A stretch of 64,000 nucleotides of DNA from Ottelia alismoides (Eukaryota; Streptophyta; Magnoliopsida; Alismatales; Hydrocharitaceae): NCBI GenBank assembly GCA_037367405.1, contig JAZKJV010006936.1:62001-126000 (forward strand). Reading direction: 5' to 3'. Of this stretch, positions 45,576-56,736 are shown one piece after another. The notes under the pieces are model-generated. The model was not told where the DNA came from. It saw nothing but the letters and a program-made list of their open reading frames with translations, and searched no databases. The number at the start of each line of letters is the position of its first letter. Within the stretch, counting starts at the first letter, position 1. Position numbers and translations under genes: made by a program.

Positions 45576-46780
45576 TGATCGAACTCTGAGTGGACACAAA
45601 TTTTCTGTTATCTTTGTTGATGATTATAGTCGATCCTCTTGGATCTATGTGATAAAGGAATGTACGGAGATCAATAAAATTGTCAAGTTTATTTCAGTAC
45701 ATCAAAGCATTATTCTCTACTTATGTTCTAGTTTTTCGTACTGATAATGCTCTGGAAAATGTTCACCAAACTTCCTGTCCGTATACCTCCTAGCAAAATA
45801 GGGTAGCGGAAATGAAACTTAGGCATCTTCTTGATATTGCTCGGTCCCTTCTCACTTAGATGAGGGTTCCGTAGACCTATTGAGATGATGTCATTCTTAC
45901 TGTCGTTCATCTTATCAATAGGGTCTCATCTTTGCTCCTAAAGGGGGTCACTCCTTTCGCGTTACTCTAGCCCAATGAGTCACCCTTCCCGTTACCTCTG
46001 AGAATTTTTTGGTGTATTGATTTTGTCCACGATTTTCATGCAATTGATAAGTTGTCACCTAGGGTAGTCAAGTGTTTTTTTTGCTATTTACATACTCAGA
46101 ATGGATACAGGTGCTATGACCTTGTTGGGTATCGATGCTATATTTCTGCGGATGTTACCTTCTTTAAACATACTAGCTTCTTTACCCAGTTTCTCACGAA
46201 TATCCCCTGGCTCTACTTCTTCCATGATTGTTTATAAGCGCAAGCATACATCTATACATGCTCATGTGTCTTTGCATTTTATTCTTCTGTAGGATGATAT
46301 CCATCTTCAAGTGCTCCCATCACTACTGCCCCAGATGTGCCTCAGGAGCTTTTATTAGCTCTCTGCAAGACAAAAAGGCAATGTACTTTCCACCATGTAT
46401 TGCATTTCATTTTTAGTAACATGCATATGCTCTCATGACCACTACTGTTCCCAGAGATCATTACAATACTTTACAGGATTATGGCTAGCGACAAGCAATG
46501 AATGAGGAAATGGATGCTCTTACATCGAGGGAAACGTAGGACCTTGTATTATGTCCCATGGGGATTCGACCTATGGATTGCAGATGGGCCATCACGACCA
46601 AACATTCGCTTGATGGGTCCATTGACAGATTGAAAGCACGGTTAGTTGCTAAAGGATTTACACACACTTATGGGGTTGACTATTTGAGACTTTCTCCATA
46701 GTAACGAGGATGGGTTCTATTCACCCTGTCCTTTCTATGGCTACCAATAAGGGATGACCTATCTTTCAGCTCGATGTGAA

Positions 46781-47007
46781 CATGGAAGGAAATATTGCGA
46801 TATATTGGTGATATATTGTCGATATATCGATATCGAGATGAGACCATTATCGGTATCGATATGGCGATATATCCTTCTTTTCAGGCATTTCCTTCACAAA
46901 AGTACATCGATATAGGTGTTATTTCGACGATATTTCCCCGATATATCGTCGAAATATCGTATTGACACGATATCAAAATGATATAGATATCGATATGGCC
47001 TTCCATG
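46781..47007. mobile_element. MITE M3, 227 bp, hAT-type
   Basis: A perfect 8-bp duplication GATGTGAA (46773-46780 and 47008-47015) flanks it. Termini: CATGGAAGGAAATATTG and, read inward from the right, CATGGAAGGCCATATCG, a 9-bp perfect end and a longer imperfect repeat. The body is dense in CGATAT/ATATCG palindromes. It lies in the RT gene of Copia-7, and the Copia coding frame continues across it if the MITE and one duplication copy are ignored. Confidence 0.92.
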
Positions 47008-47259
47008 GATGTGAAATACGCTTTCCTCTATGGAGATCTTGGGAAGGAAGTTTACATGATGCGACCTTCAGGTTATGGAGTCGAGGGTGAGTGTGTGTTG
47101 ACTTCGCAAGGCTATCTATGGCCTAAAGCCGAGGTCGCGTGCATGGTTTGATAGATTTTCTACTGAGATCAGAACTCTTGGCTTCCAGAGGACAACATCT
47201 CATTACTCTATTTTTGTCAGACGATGGTCCGCTAGTACTGTCATAGTTGCAGTTTACGT

Positions 47260-47652
47260 CAAGGTTGCAAAAGTTGGTAGTTGATACTCGATCGGTCAGG
47301 TTACTGACTAAGGATTAATCGACAGTCGACGATTAATCGGATTTAGTGGGCTTTAATCGTTATTGATTTTTTAAATATATAAATTATTTTTATACATATA
47401 TTATTACGTATTTACATAGATTTATATATATTTTTACTATCATAATGAAGCAAGAATTAATTGAATTTAAATTAAACACTAAGCATATTAGAATAAGTTT
47501 GCTTTTAAAAAAGTAAAAAAATGTGGTATCTCCAAGCAAAAATTGGTGACTAATGGACCTAGTTGGAATTAGTCAGTACTCGGTCGGCCACCCCACTGAC
47601 TAGACTAGTCGGACCTACTAGTTGGGCTAGTCGGTTGACTTTTACAACATTG
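47260..47652. mobile_element. hAT-type MITE, family M1, copy b
   Basis: 393 bp. The ends CAAGGTTGCAAAAGTTGG and, read inward from the right, CAATGTTGTAAAAGTCAACC are the best-preserved inverted repeats of the family. The 8-bp flanks GTTTACGT (47252-47259) and GTTTATGT (47653-47660) match at seven positions. It is inserted at the catalytic YVDD region of the Copia-7 RT. Confidence 0.92.
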
Positions 47653-48589
47653 GTTTATGTTGTTGATATGGTTGTTACATGTGATGACAAAGAAGGCATT
47701 ACAAAGACCAAGGCCTTCCTTCAGAAGGTCTTTATCATGAAGGACCTTGGCTAACTCCGCTACTTCCTTGGCATAGAAGTGATACACACTACAGAGGGAC
47801 TTCATCTCTCACAAAGGAAGTATTTCTTTGACATTCTAACCGAGGTTGGACTACTTGGATGCAAGTCATATGACATCCCTGTAGACCCAAGGAAGCACTC
47901 TACTTCGGTTGATCCTGCATTTGAAGACACTACACGATACAAAAGACTAGTTGGCAAACTGCTTTACCTTACTATCACTAGACCGGATATATCTTATGTT
48001 GCGAGCAGAACCAACTTACATATGGAGAGACCACTTTACAATCATTGACAAGATGTTATTCTGATCCTTCACAACTTGTCGGAATCCCTAAGGCAAGGCC
48101 TCTTCTATGGGGTCAACGACTATGCCGATATCTCTGCTTATGTTGATGTAGACTATGCTAGTTCACATGCTACGATGATTGGCATAAACCTTGTAGCTTG
48201 ATGGAGTAAGAAGCAGACTTTAGTCTCCAGATTGAGTGCAGAGGCATAATATATGCTAATGGCTCAGGCCACCTGTGAGATTATGTAGTTAGTCTCTTTT
48301 CTACAAGAATTTGGTATTGTTGTTACTAATCCGGTTTCTTTGTACCATGACAACAAGTCCGATACATACATTGCCACTCATCATGTTTTCCATGAAAGGA
48401 CCAAGCACATTGAGATTGACTGTCACTTTGTTCGTGATGTTGTACAAGGAGGGAAGGTCACTACTCCACATATCTTCACCGATTTTCATCTTTCAGACGT
48501 TTTCATGAAGGCGCTATCAAAGAAACACCTCCCGTGGATAATCCCCTATTTGCACATGATCGATAGGTATTCTTCAACTTGGGGAGGAG

Positions 48590-48785
48590 TGTCACAGTTA
48601 GCTTTGTTGCTATAGTTAGCTTATTTTATTCTATTGACTTGTAACCTTCATGGTCCTTTTATGTAATTTCCCTTTTTTGAGTGCTCTAGGGTTTTGGCTC
48701 TGTAAGAACCCTAGACCTCATGAATAAAGTATCTTATTCCATTCTCTTCTTTCTTCTCCGCAAGATCTATTCTAAGATTTTGCAG
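48590..48785 (+). repeat. Probable 3' LTR of Copia-7
   Basis: It starts TGTCACAGTTAGC right after the purine tract and contains CTCTAGGGTTTTGGC and a possible polyadenylation signal (GAATAAAG at 48721). The end is not defined, since the 5' LTR is missing. Confidence 0.5.
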
Positions 48786-48946
48786 CAGGACTGCAGGGTT
48801 CCTTTTGCTCATCTTTAGGCAATCCGGCTTTGGCAGAAATGATATTATCTTTCACGATAATGTTTCCGTCCTGAGAAATTACTAGAGCATTAGAAGTCCA
48901 TGTTTTTGGCTTGGACACTTTTATAGTAACATTATTGTCTTTTTAA

Positions 48947-49038
48947 ATTTTTTTGAAGAAAAGATCGGGTGGCCTCCCAAGGTGGGAGCCACCTCATCAG
49001 AAAAGTATAAAAGTTATTAAAACCAAAAAAAAATACAC
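48947..49038. mobile_element. Short insertion with 15-bp target duplication
   Basis: 92 bp flanked by TTATTGTCTTTTTAA (48932-48946) and TTATTATCTTTTTAA (49039-49053), one mismatch. It starts with a T run then TTGAAG, and has a run of nine As near its right end and a small GGTGGCTCCCACC-type inverted repeat. Probably a truncated L1 3' end on the minus strand or a small SINE. Confidence 0.55.
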
Positions 49039-49369
49039 TTATTATCTTTTTAATATAGCATCGTGGTTTGTCCCGGCTCAGGATTACACTCTTTCTTTTA
49101 AAAAATGCATCATGCACATGCATGCATATATACCGGTATAGTCATGAATATATGTCAATATGCCAAATTGCTGAGCTCCAATTCAAGCTAGGGGGCATGG
49201 GCATCTGCGCCTGAGAGCTGGCATGTTCTCAACTGTTGAACCTGATCCTTCCCTCTCCTTCTCCCCTGACCTGACTTAGCTACGTAGTAGCCTTCGCTCC
49301 TGACCTCAGTCGTCGACTTTGCACCTTGACTCTCATATTTCGGAAAACCCCGTTAAAATCGGTTATTTA

Positions 49370-50279
49370 AAAAGCTGATGTTCTTAAAGAAGCTTCTCGA
49401 TGCGAAGTCAAAGGTATAGAAGAATAAATGAGTACCAGAAAGTCCCGGAAGAACTCGAAAATGAATATTAGAAGGACTACCCTGGGAACGACTCTACTAG
49501 AGGGACTTACCTGATGACTGAGTCAATAGGCGACCATCTATTTCTTTTGTCCGGGATGACCAAGGCTTAGGGGGAAAAATCATAGGAAGATCCCTCTTCA
49601 GAGGCAAAAGGCCCACGTCAAAATGGACTGAAATGTCATCATTTTCCGGCTTTCATTCCTGTTGAATTCAAGTACGTAGGAAGCGAGTGAAATATAGGTA
49701 GTTCTTGATTTCTTCATTCTACCCTTAGATTCTGGAATTTAGTAGGACTAATACAAAGCTAATAGTCCCTCTTTCTCAGACTATGAGAAAGCAAGTCCGA
49801 CTACCAGTGCTAACATCTTTTTTCTTGAGAAAGAATCGAATATGTACCCCACTCTACGAGGGCAGGCATGCGTCCAGGGCCGAGGGATGCGACTTGGATA
49901 GTCGACGATCTTTCGCTTCGCGACTTGCAGGATAGCCAGTCATCTTTCGCTTCGCACCTATTGAATTCCAGAGTCCGTGTATGATGTGAATCGGCCTTTC
50001 GCTCCGGACAGCCAAGTGACTTTACGGAGCGGCGCACCTCTTCTAACTATTGCCCATTTCTTCTGGAATCATTTTTTGAGGAGGGTCAATTCTACATATT
50101 TCTGCCAAATTCTTCTATTATTAAGTACAACCGGTACAATTTCGATGTGTCTTGTTTTTTCGAAAAAGAGAGGTTTGATGCAATTCATTGTTTTAATTCT
50201 ACTTTCTACTTGTGGTATGCTATTTATGATCTCGGCTCATGATTTAATTGCCATGTATTTAGCTATTGAGCTTCAAACG
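49370..50279 (+). pseudogene. nad2: Mitochondrial DNA insertion with nad2 exon sequence
   Basis: 50018-50279 reads GAPLLTIAHFFWNH, then TYFCQILLLLSTTGTISM, then FIVLILLSTCGMLFMISAHDLIAMYLAIELQ. This is NADH dehydrogenase subunit 2 of complex I, a protein made in plant mitochondria. Similarity stops abruptly after IELQ. The sequence to its left, down to about 49370, looks like plant mitochondrial non-coding DNA by composition, but I cannot prove this. In the nucleus it is a dead transfer (NUMT), because it is a fragment. It is inside BIG5 intron E-F, 220 bp upstream of exon F. Confidence 0.8.
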
Positions 50280-50499
50280 GGTGACTAATTTTATAGCTAT
50301 ATGAATGATATACTGAGTGATAATGCACATGATTTAGCTTATGGAGAATGTTAAAATTTAGAATAAATCGTAAACACTCTTATCAAATTTTGCCGGCTTA
50401 AAATTTGAGTATTATTTTTAGTGCCATGTGTGACAGACAGTTTGATAATTTGTTAGTAAATCATAATTGCTCTCAAAATATAAATTCTTTTGATGTCAG

Positions 50500-50739
50500 G
50501 TATGGGCTAGAATATGGTCTGTCTTGGCTTATCATTTTATTACTGCTGGGAGCCACCCAGAGGAAAAGATTGCCATGTATGCAATTGACTCTCTAAGACA
50601 ACTTGGCATGAAGTACTTGGAGCGGGCTGAGCTAAACAATTTTACTTTCCAGAATGATATTCTGAAGCCATTTGTCATTCTTATGCGAAATAGTCGTAGC
50701 GAATCTATCCGTGGACTGATAGTTGACTGCATTGTTCAG
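50500..50739 (+). CDS. BIG5: BIG5 exon F (HDS region)
   Basis: 80 codons in phase 0: [65 protein letters not shown]. Acceptor GATGTCAG, donor GTAATC. It continues exon E after a 7.9-kb intron with no residue missing, so splicing across the insertions is expected to work. Confidence 0.92.
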
Positions 50740-50843
50740 GTAATCTAAGTTCTTGTTAAGAACTCTTTTCGTCTTTTGACAAGTTCCTGTTAATATTTCC
50801 TGTTAATATTGTTGTGAGACTAACTAGAGCTAGTGAAACTCAG

Positions 50844-50967
50844 ATGATAAAATCAAAAGCTGGAAGCATTAAGTCTGGTTGGAAGAGTGTATTTATGATC
50901 TTCACTGCAGCTGCTGATGATGATTTAGAATCAATAATTGAAAGTGCATTCGAAAATGTGGAAGAAG
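50844..50967 (+). CDS. BIG5: BIG5 exon G (HDS region)
   Basis: 124 nt starting [19 protein letters not shown], then [22 protein letters not shown], leaving one base for the next codon. This helical repeat is strongly conserved in plant BIG proteins. Acceptor ACTCAG, donor GTAGAA. Confidence 0.9.
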
Positions 50968-51090
50968 GTAGAAATCCCATTTATGTCATGGTTGCCACAA
51001 TCTAGATTTTATGCCTAGTTTAGAACATCTTCCCCTTTCTTTTACATTAGACGTGGTTTCTAATTGGATTCTGTTGTTTGTTCTTGGCAG

Positions 51091-51239
51091 TTGTCTTGGA
51101 GCACTTCGATCAGGTCATTGGTGACTGCTTTATGGATTGTGTCAACTGTCTTATCCGCTTTGCCAACAACAAAAGTTCTGCAAGAATAAGTTTGAAAGCC
51201 ATTGCACTTCTGCGTATCTGTGAGGATCGTCTAGCAGAG
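51091..51239 (+). CDS. BIG5: BIG5 exon H (HDS region), last exon in window
   Basis: 149 nt completing the Val codon of exon G and reading [44 protein letters not shown], in phase 0 before GTCAGG. The next part expected in the family (a WFPMLAGLSDLT-type exon) does not occur in the remaining 12.7 kb, so the gene must continue beyond the window or be cut here. Confidence 0.9.
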
Positions 51240-51905
51240 GTCAGGATGGTCTTTTAATATTTTTGTAAATCTCCGACTCAAATAATTAGGCAGTAAACAG
51301 TTTTCAAAGGTTTGCAATTACTGGATATGCATTTATTCTGTAATTTTTATTTTTTTTTGAAATTATGTATATCCCTTGTTTTATGTCTTTAAAAGTGGTT
51401 TTATGTTTTGAAATTGTACTGGATGCATGTTAAAGTGCCAAAAATTACGCAAACAGCAATTTTGTGCTTGTTTGAGTAGCCTCGTTACCTTTTATGCTGG
51501 CTAGTTTGAATCTAGATGCTGGGTGAATACTTCTACACGAACGATCACACTTGTTACGTGGGATCAGGAATACAAGCTTATTAATGTTCCAATGGAGAAT
51601 TGTATGCTGCACCATCTTGCCTTGAGAGCACGAGGAATCTTTCTACTAAAGATGTTGGGTTAGAATTATTCCCTTAGATTTTTTATTCGTAGAAGTTGAA
51701 AGACTGAAATCCAGTGAAGAGGCATAGATGGACATGGATGAGAGAGAGATGGATTCGTCATATATTCCGAAGTTTTCAACATCATTCAATCATATTTAGA
51801 AGCATAAATTGGTGGAGGAGAACCTGGAGAGACTTGGTGGTTTCTATCTTTAGTTATTACTCACTGATAATGTCTTACTACATGATAGGTGGCATGTGTA
51901 TGGGC
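51240..51905 (+). other. BIG5 intron after exon H, first part
   Basis: AT-rich intron up to Copia-5. Poly-T at 51348-51357. Nothing coding is recognised. The last five bases (TGGGC) are the Copia-5 target duplication. Confidence 0.6.
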
Positions 51906-52051
51906 TGTAGAGATATATTTTATGTTTATGTATCTTTTTATCTATTTTCTTTTCCCTCTGTCTACTCTATGCAATTTTCCCATAGGTCTCTCCCTATATA
52001 TAAGAGAGCCTAGGGATCAATGAATAAATAAGTCTTTCTCTTTTCCCAACA
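51906..52051 (+). repeat. 5' LTR of Copia-5
   Basis: From TGTAGAGATATATTTT to TTTTCCCAACA, with TATATATAAGAGAGCC as the TATA region. Confidence 0.93.
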
Positions 52052-52568
52052 TGGCATCAGAGTGGCAGTCCTAGGCTGGAGCTCTCATACTTAACCCTAA
52101 CCCTAACCCCACCGCGTCGTCCTCTCTCTCTCTCTCTCCACACCACCGTTCTAGGGGCCAATTCTACCGAGCGGCCCCTCCAGCCGGTCTCGACCGCCCT
52201 TTCTGTCGGTCTGACTCGCTCCTCCAGCAGGGCTGCCGCCACCGTGCCCTAGCAGGACCGCCATCTCCAGCCTGTCCTGCCTCCGTGCCCTAGCGATGCC
52301 CTAGCGGAGCTGCTCTGCCTCTCCAACCGGTCTCGCATGCCATAGCAGGGACGCCTCCCTCTAGCAGGGTCACCGGCGTCATGCTCCAGCCGGTCTTCCC
52401 CCCTCCCGGCACCGCCTCTCGCTAGGCGTTGTCGCACCCCTCCTTAAGGGGTCTCTACCCCACCTTTGATGGAATTGGTTTCTTGAGTGTACACATGTAA
52501 CCAATTCCCTTTATGTCAGTGTAGACAAAAGTTCGTCTTGTCTACAACACAAGTCTTTTCTAGTTGAC

Positions 52569-53368
52569 ATGCCAGAAAGCAAGGTAGATATCCCCACCAT
52601 CGGTGCCTTCAGAGGTCCCACGTCGATAGTAAAGATGGATGTGTCAAACTGAGTTGTGGGTAATGCAGTTCATGAGCCTAATGAAGTCGATGGGTAAGAA
52701 GCATATTCTTATTGAGGAAGAGCCGACGGAGAAGACATGGTTGTATGCCTCATGGGAAGCTGATGATGCGTCAGGTCTGGATGTCTGGTAACTTGATACC
52801 AGACATTGTGAATGATGTCTTGCACCAGCCTACTGCCAAAGCTATGTGGGACATTCTTGCAGCCACGTATTCACAAGCCAAGAATGAGATAAAAATCCTA
52901 TAGCTTCAGCATGACATCTTCACTATAAAGCAGAATGGTTGACTCCTACATGCTCACCACACTGCCTTGCGGGGAATGTTTGAGAAGCTCTATAGCTTCA
53001 TGCCCCTCACAGCTACTCCAGAGCAGCTAAAGATGTACTGGAACGCCATGATGGTTGGTATCTTTTTGATCTCTCTCGATTCACAGTATGAGGCAACTTC
53101 TTCTCAGATTCTGGCAGATGCTACCATTCCTCCCATAGAGGAAGCCTTCCGTAGATTGAGCTGGATTAATATATCCACTCCTGCTCCAATGCCACATTCA
53201 TCTGCCATGGCCGCCTCACGTGGAAGAAGCGGTACTTCTCAGTTCCATGGATGGGGACCTCGTGGTAGAGGTGGACGCGGACGTGGATCACCTCGTACCT
53301 ACTGTCATCGTTTTGGTCATACAGAAGATACATGCTACTTTAAACATGGTTACCCAGCATCCTGGTAG
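52569..53368 (+). pseudogene. Copia-5 gag
   Basis: Starts at the ATG at 52569 (MPESKVDIPTIGAFRGP) and has VNDVLHQPTAKAMWDILAA, MFEKLYSFMPL and the knuckle CHRFGHTEDTC. Interrupted by stops near 52650 and 52903 and by a frame change near 52780. It is similar to the gag genes of Copia-2, -3 and -4, so these are sister families. Confidence 0.88.
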
Positions 53369-56300
53369 TGCTCATACCTCTACTTCTCATCATTGTTCAG
53401 ATGTCTCGGAATGGATTATAGATTATGGTGTAACACATCATTTGTGTGTAGACAGAAATCAGCTCATAGCCTACATGCATGTTTCTCCAGGAAAGACAGT
53501 AGTCATAACAGATGGGACTCATTCTCCCATCACAAGACAGGGGGAGATCATGTTGACGCCATCTATGAAGCTGCAGAATGTGCTGCATGCCCCTAATTTC
53601 TCGATGAATCTACTGTCAATTAATCAGATTACTAAGGATTTACATTGTCGAGCTATATTTGATCCATCATCTCTTGTGTTTCAAGACATTCTTACGGGCA
53701 GAATGATTAACAATGGCCGTGAGCAGGGAGCTTTATCGACTGGTCCAAACACCATATGCTGGAGCATCCTCTCATTCTACTGGACTTGCCTCTCCTTACC
53801 TATGGCATCTACGCTTCGGTCATCTTCCACTTCAAAAATTGCTCAAGTCCTTCCTCAGATCTTACCCCGATCGTCGTTTAATTGTGAAGCATGTCAGTTA
53901 AGGAAGCACCATCGGTCTGTCTTCCCTTGTAGTCAGAGTCGGAGCAGCAGCTCCCCTTTTGAGTTTTTCCATGTAGACATTTGGGGCCCTAGTCGTGTTC
54001 CCGATCATCAGGGACACATGTTTTATTTAGTTGCTGTGAATGATTTCAGTCATCTGTCATGGGTTTTATTGCTGAAGAATAAATCAGAAGCGGGTAATGC
54101 TATTATGAATTTTATTAAAGAAGTGCAGAATGTTTTTTCCACCTCTGTTAAATTTGTACAAACTGATAATGCTCTTGAATTTTGTACTCATGTACTCTCA
54201 TAATTCTTTTCATCCCATAGCATTCTTCATCAAACATCTTGCACTTACACATCTCAACAACAGAACGAGGTTATAGAAAGAAAGCACCGCCATTTTCTTG
54301 ATGTCACTCGTACCCTACTTGTTCAGAGTCGTGCACCACATTCATTCTGGGATGACGCGGTTCTCACAACATGTTACCTCATTAATCGTATGCCCTCATC
54401 GATACTAGGGGACAAGATTCATTTCTCTCTTGTGTTTCTTGACAATGAGTTGTTCTCTCTTACCCCTCGTGTTTTTGGGTATGTTGCGTTCGCCCATCGA
54501 TTGTCTCCAGGGATTGACAAGCTCTCTCTTAGGACTGTCAAATGTGTTTTATCGGGTATTCCAAGACTCAAGGGATATCGTTGCTATGATCCGTTACGCA
54601 GGAGGTATTATGTTAATGCAAATGTCACATTTTTTGAGTTTGTCATGTACTTTTCTCCTACAGGTGACAGGTTGACACCTTCAGATTCAGATGATGGAGT
54701 ACACCACCACCTCCACCATCACCTCCACAAGCCCTACCTCCTCCAACTGTTCTGGTTCCACCTCTACCCCTTCACCACAGTCGATGGCCTACCTCTGCTC
54801 ATGATCATGGCAATCATCCAGTACGTCCCAGGTTTGTTCTGATAACACTACTTCTAATGATGGATATGACGGTATTTCTGAGCAGGGGTTACTTCAGGAG
54901 GAGGTCAAGCAGGTGGCATAGATGATGCAGAACTTGATTTGCCTATTGCTCTTAGGAGCATAAGCGTTCATGTGCTTCCTATCCGATGGATTCTCATGTC
55001 ACGTTTAAGCATCTGACAGGAGACTTCAGGAGGTTTGCAGTTGCTTTGTCTGCTGTGGACATACCACGGACGTACCGGGAGGCATTGTCGGATAGTAGAT
55101 AACATATGGCTATGGAGAAAGAGATGACGACCCTTCAATCGAGAGGTACTTGGAGCCTTGTCCCAACTCCCACCAGGGCGTCTATAGTGAGCTGCAAATG
55201 GGTTTTACAGTGAAGCAGAATGCAAATGGAAGCATTGATAGGTACAAGGACCGACTGGTTGCACTTGAGTTTACTCAGACGTACTGGGTAGATTATCTTG
55301 ACACATTCTCTTCAGTTGCTTGTCATTCTACCTTACATATTCTTTTATCTGTTGTTGTGATTCAAGATTGGCCCCTGTTTCAGCTGGATGTCAAAAATGC
55401 CTTTTTGTATGATGATCTTTAGGAGGAAGTCTACATGCAACAACCGCCAGGGTTTGCTGCTGGTGGGGAGTGTTTACAGGTGTTTAGACTTCATAAGGCA
55501 ATCTATGACCTGAAGCAGAGCCCTAGAGCTTGGTTCCAGAAGCTCTCGGATTTGTTTGAGAAGCAAGGGTTCATACGATCGAATGCAGACCATTCTCTTT
55601 TCGTATAGAGAACCTCTAGAGGTATGACTACAATTATGGTGTATGTTGATGATATACTTATTACAGGAGATGATATGCATGGAATAAAGAGAGTGAAAGA
55701 ATTTCCGGGTCGTGAATTTGTCACCAAGGATCTAGGAGCTCTTTGATACTTTCTGGGATTGGAGTTCGCTAAAAATCAACAAGGGCTTGTGATGACTCAG
55801 AGAAAATGTCACTGACTTGCTAAGTGACACATGTATGCTTGGATGTCGACCCGCTACTACTCCCATGGATCCAAGCATGAAACTATATAATGATGATACT
55901 GATGAGGTTGACATGAGAAGATACAGGGAATTGATGGGAAAGCTTCTTTATGTTTCCATCACCAGACCCGATATTTCATTTGTAGTCAGTCGGGTGAGCC
56001 AGTTCATGGAACAACCTCGTCAGGTACATATGGATGCTATACATATGATACTAAGTTATCTTAAATCATCTCAGGTGCGGCTTCTATTTAAAAAGTGAGG
56101 CACTATTACTATCTCAGCATGTGCAGATGCAGACTATGTAGGGTACCCCAAGGATAGGAAGTCCACACTATGATTTGCTATATTTGTTGGAGATTCACTT
56201 GTCTCATGGAAAATAAGAAGCAAACTGTTGTTGCTAGATCTAGTGTTGAATCTGAGTATAGAGCTATGGCACAACAATGTGGGTTAGAGCAATCCTGACA

Positions 56301-56577
56301 GATCTATATATAGATACTCCTCTTCCCATGTCGCTAAATTGCGACAATCATGCTGCCTAATTCATTGCTAATAATCATGCATTCCACGAGAGGACAAAGC
56401 ATATTGAGGTTGATTGCCACTATATACGCGACATGATCCAGAAGGGCTTCATTTCTACATCCCATGTCAGCTCAGGGGGGACCAGACGACAGACGTCTTC
56501 ACCAAAGCCTTACTTAGAGGTTCCTTCCAAAAGTGTTCATCCAAGGTGAGTATGATAGATATCTATGCTCCATCGTG
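53369..56577 (+). pseudogene. Copia-5 pol
   Basis: Protease with the active-site block altered to DYGVTHHLC (53419-53445), where the usual motif has DSGATHH. Integrase: CQLRKHHRSVF, VDIWGPSRVPDHQGH, DNALEFC (to 54203), then 54390-54842. RT: FTVKQNANGSIDRYKDRL (55204), YVDDILITGDD (55641). RNase H to 56577, ending SMIDIYAPS. Stops or frame breaks occur about every 300-600 bp. Confidence 0.9.
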
Positions 56578-56585
56578 AGGTGGGG

Positions 56586-56731
56586 TGTAGACATATATTT
56601 TATGTTTATGTATCATGTTATCTATTTTCTTTTCCCTCTATCTACTCTATGTAATTTGCCCATAGGTCTCTCCCTATATATAAGAGAGCCTAGGGATCAA
56701 TGAATAAATAAGTCTTTCTCTTTTCCCAACA
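56586..56731 (+). repeat. 3' LTR of Copia-5
   Basis: From TGTAGACATATATTTT to TTTTCCCAACA, followed by TGGGC. The purine tract before it (GTGAGGTGGGG) is weaker than in Copia-2. Confidence 0.93.
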
Positions 56732-56736
56732 TGGGC

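Larger units (their letters stand above)
45590..48583 (+). pseudogene. Copia-7 pol remnant
   Basis: Integrase end: VVKCFFCYLHTQNGYRCYD and ISADVTFF (46061-46170). RT start: WAITTKHSLDGSIDRLKARL region (46585-46660) and QLDV at 46767. After MITE M3, YAFLYGDL continues at 47016. The RT catalytic YVDD region is where MITE M1b is inserted (47253-47660). The frame 47779-48048 has LLGCKSYDIPVDP and KLLYLTITRPDISYV. RNase H ends with [20 protein letters not shown]. Stops are frequent, so this is an old dead copy. Confidence 0.8.
45590..48785 (+). mobile_element. Copia-7, old and 5'-truncated
   Basis: A Copia of a different lineage from Copia-2 to -6, on the plus strand. It begins inside the integrase (FVDDYSRSSWIYV at about 45615), continues to RT (46480-47860) and RNase H (47950-48580), and ends in a purine tract (CTTGGGGAGGAG) and a probable 3' LTR from 48590 (TGTCACAG). 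Two MITEs sit within its RT (46781-47007 and 47260-47652). The 5' part is missing. The right LTR edge is estimated. Confidence 0.8.
31649..51239 (+). other. BIG5: BIG5-type ARF-GEF gene, internal part (eight exons)
   Basis: This is the only host gene seen. Exons A-H (204, 111, 185, 621, 418, 240, 124 and 149 nt) join in phase to 684 codons without a stop. All eight have AG before them and GT after. The protein is a large Sec7 guanine-nucleotide exchange factor that activates ARF GTPases on Golgi/TGN membranes for vesicle budding. The assignment to BIG5 (MIN7/BEN1) rather than BIG1-4 rests on exon sequence I recognise, such as [20 protein letters not shown]. Introns are 1,820, 61, 7,421, 95, 7,915, 104 and 123 bp. 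The first and last exons of the gene lie outside the window. Confidence 0.8.
51906..56731 (+). mobile_element. Copia-5, complete LTR retrotransposon
   Basis: A 4,826-bp Ty1/copia on the plus strand with two 146-bp LTRs and the target duplication TGGGC (51901-51905 and 56732-56736). Primer-binding site TGGCATCAGAGTGG follows the 5' LTR. The LTRs differ at six positions, about 4.1%, the largest divergence among the complete elements here. All coding regions are present but carry many stops. Confidence 0.94.

Noticed and set aside
49977..50288. nad2 fragment as a functional mitochondrial gene
   Set aside because: Only part of the gene is present, within a nuclear intron flanked by nuclear exons in phase.
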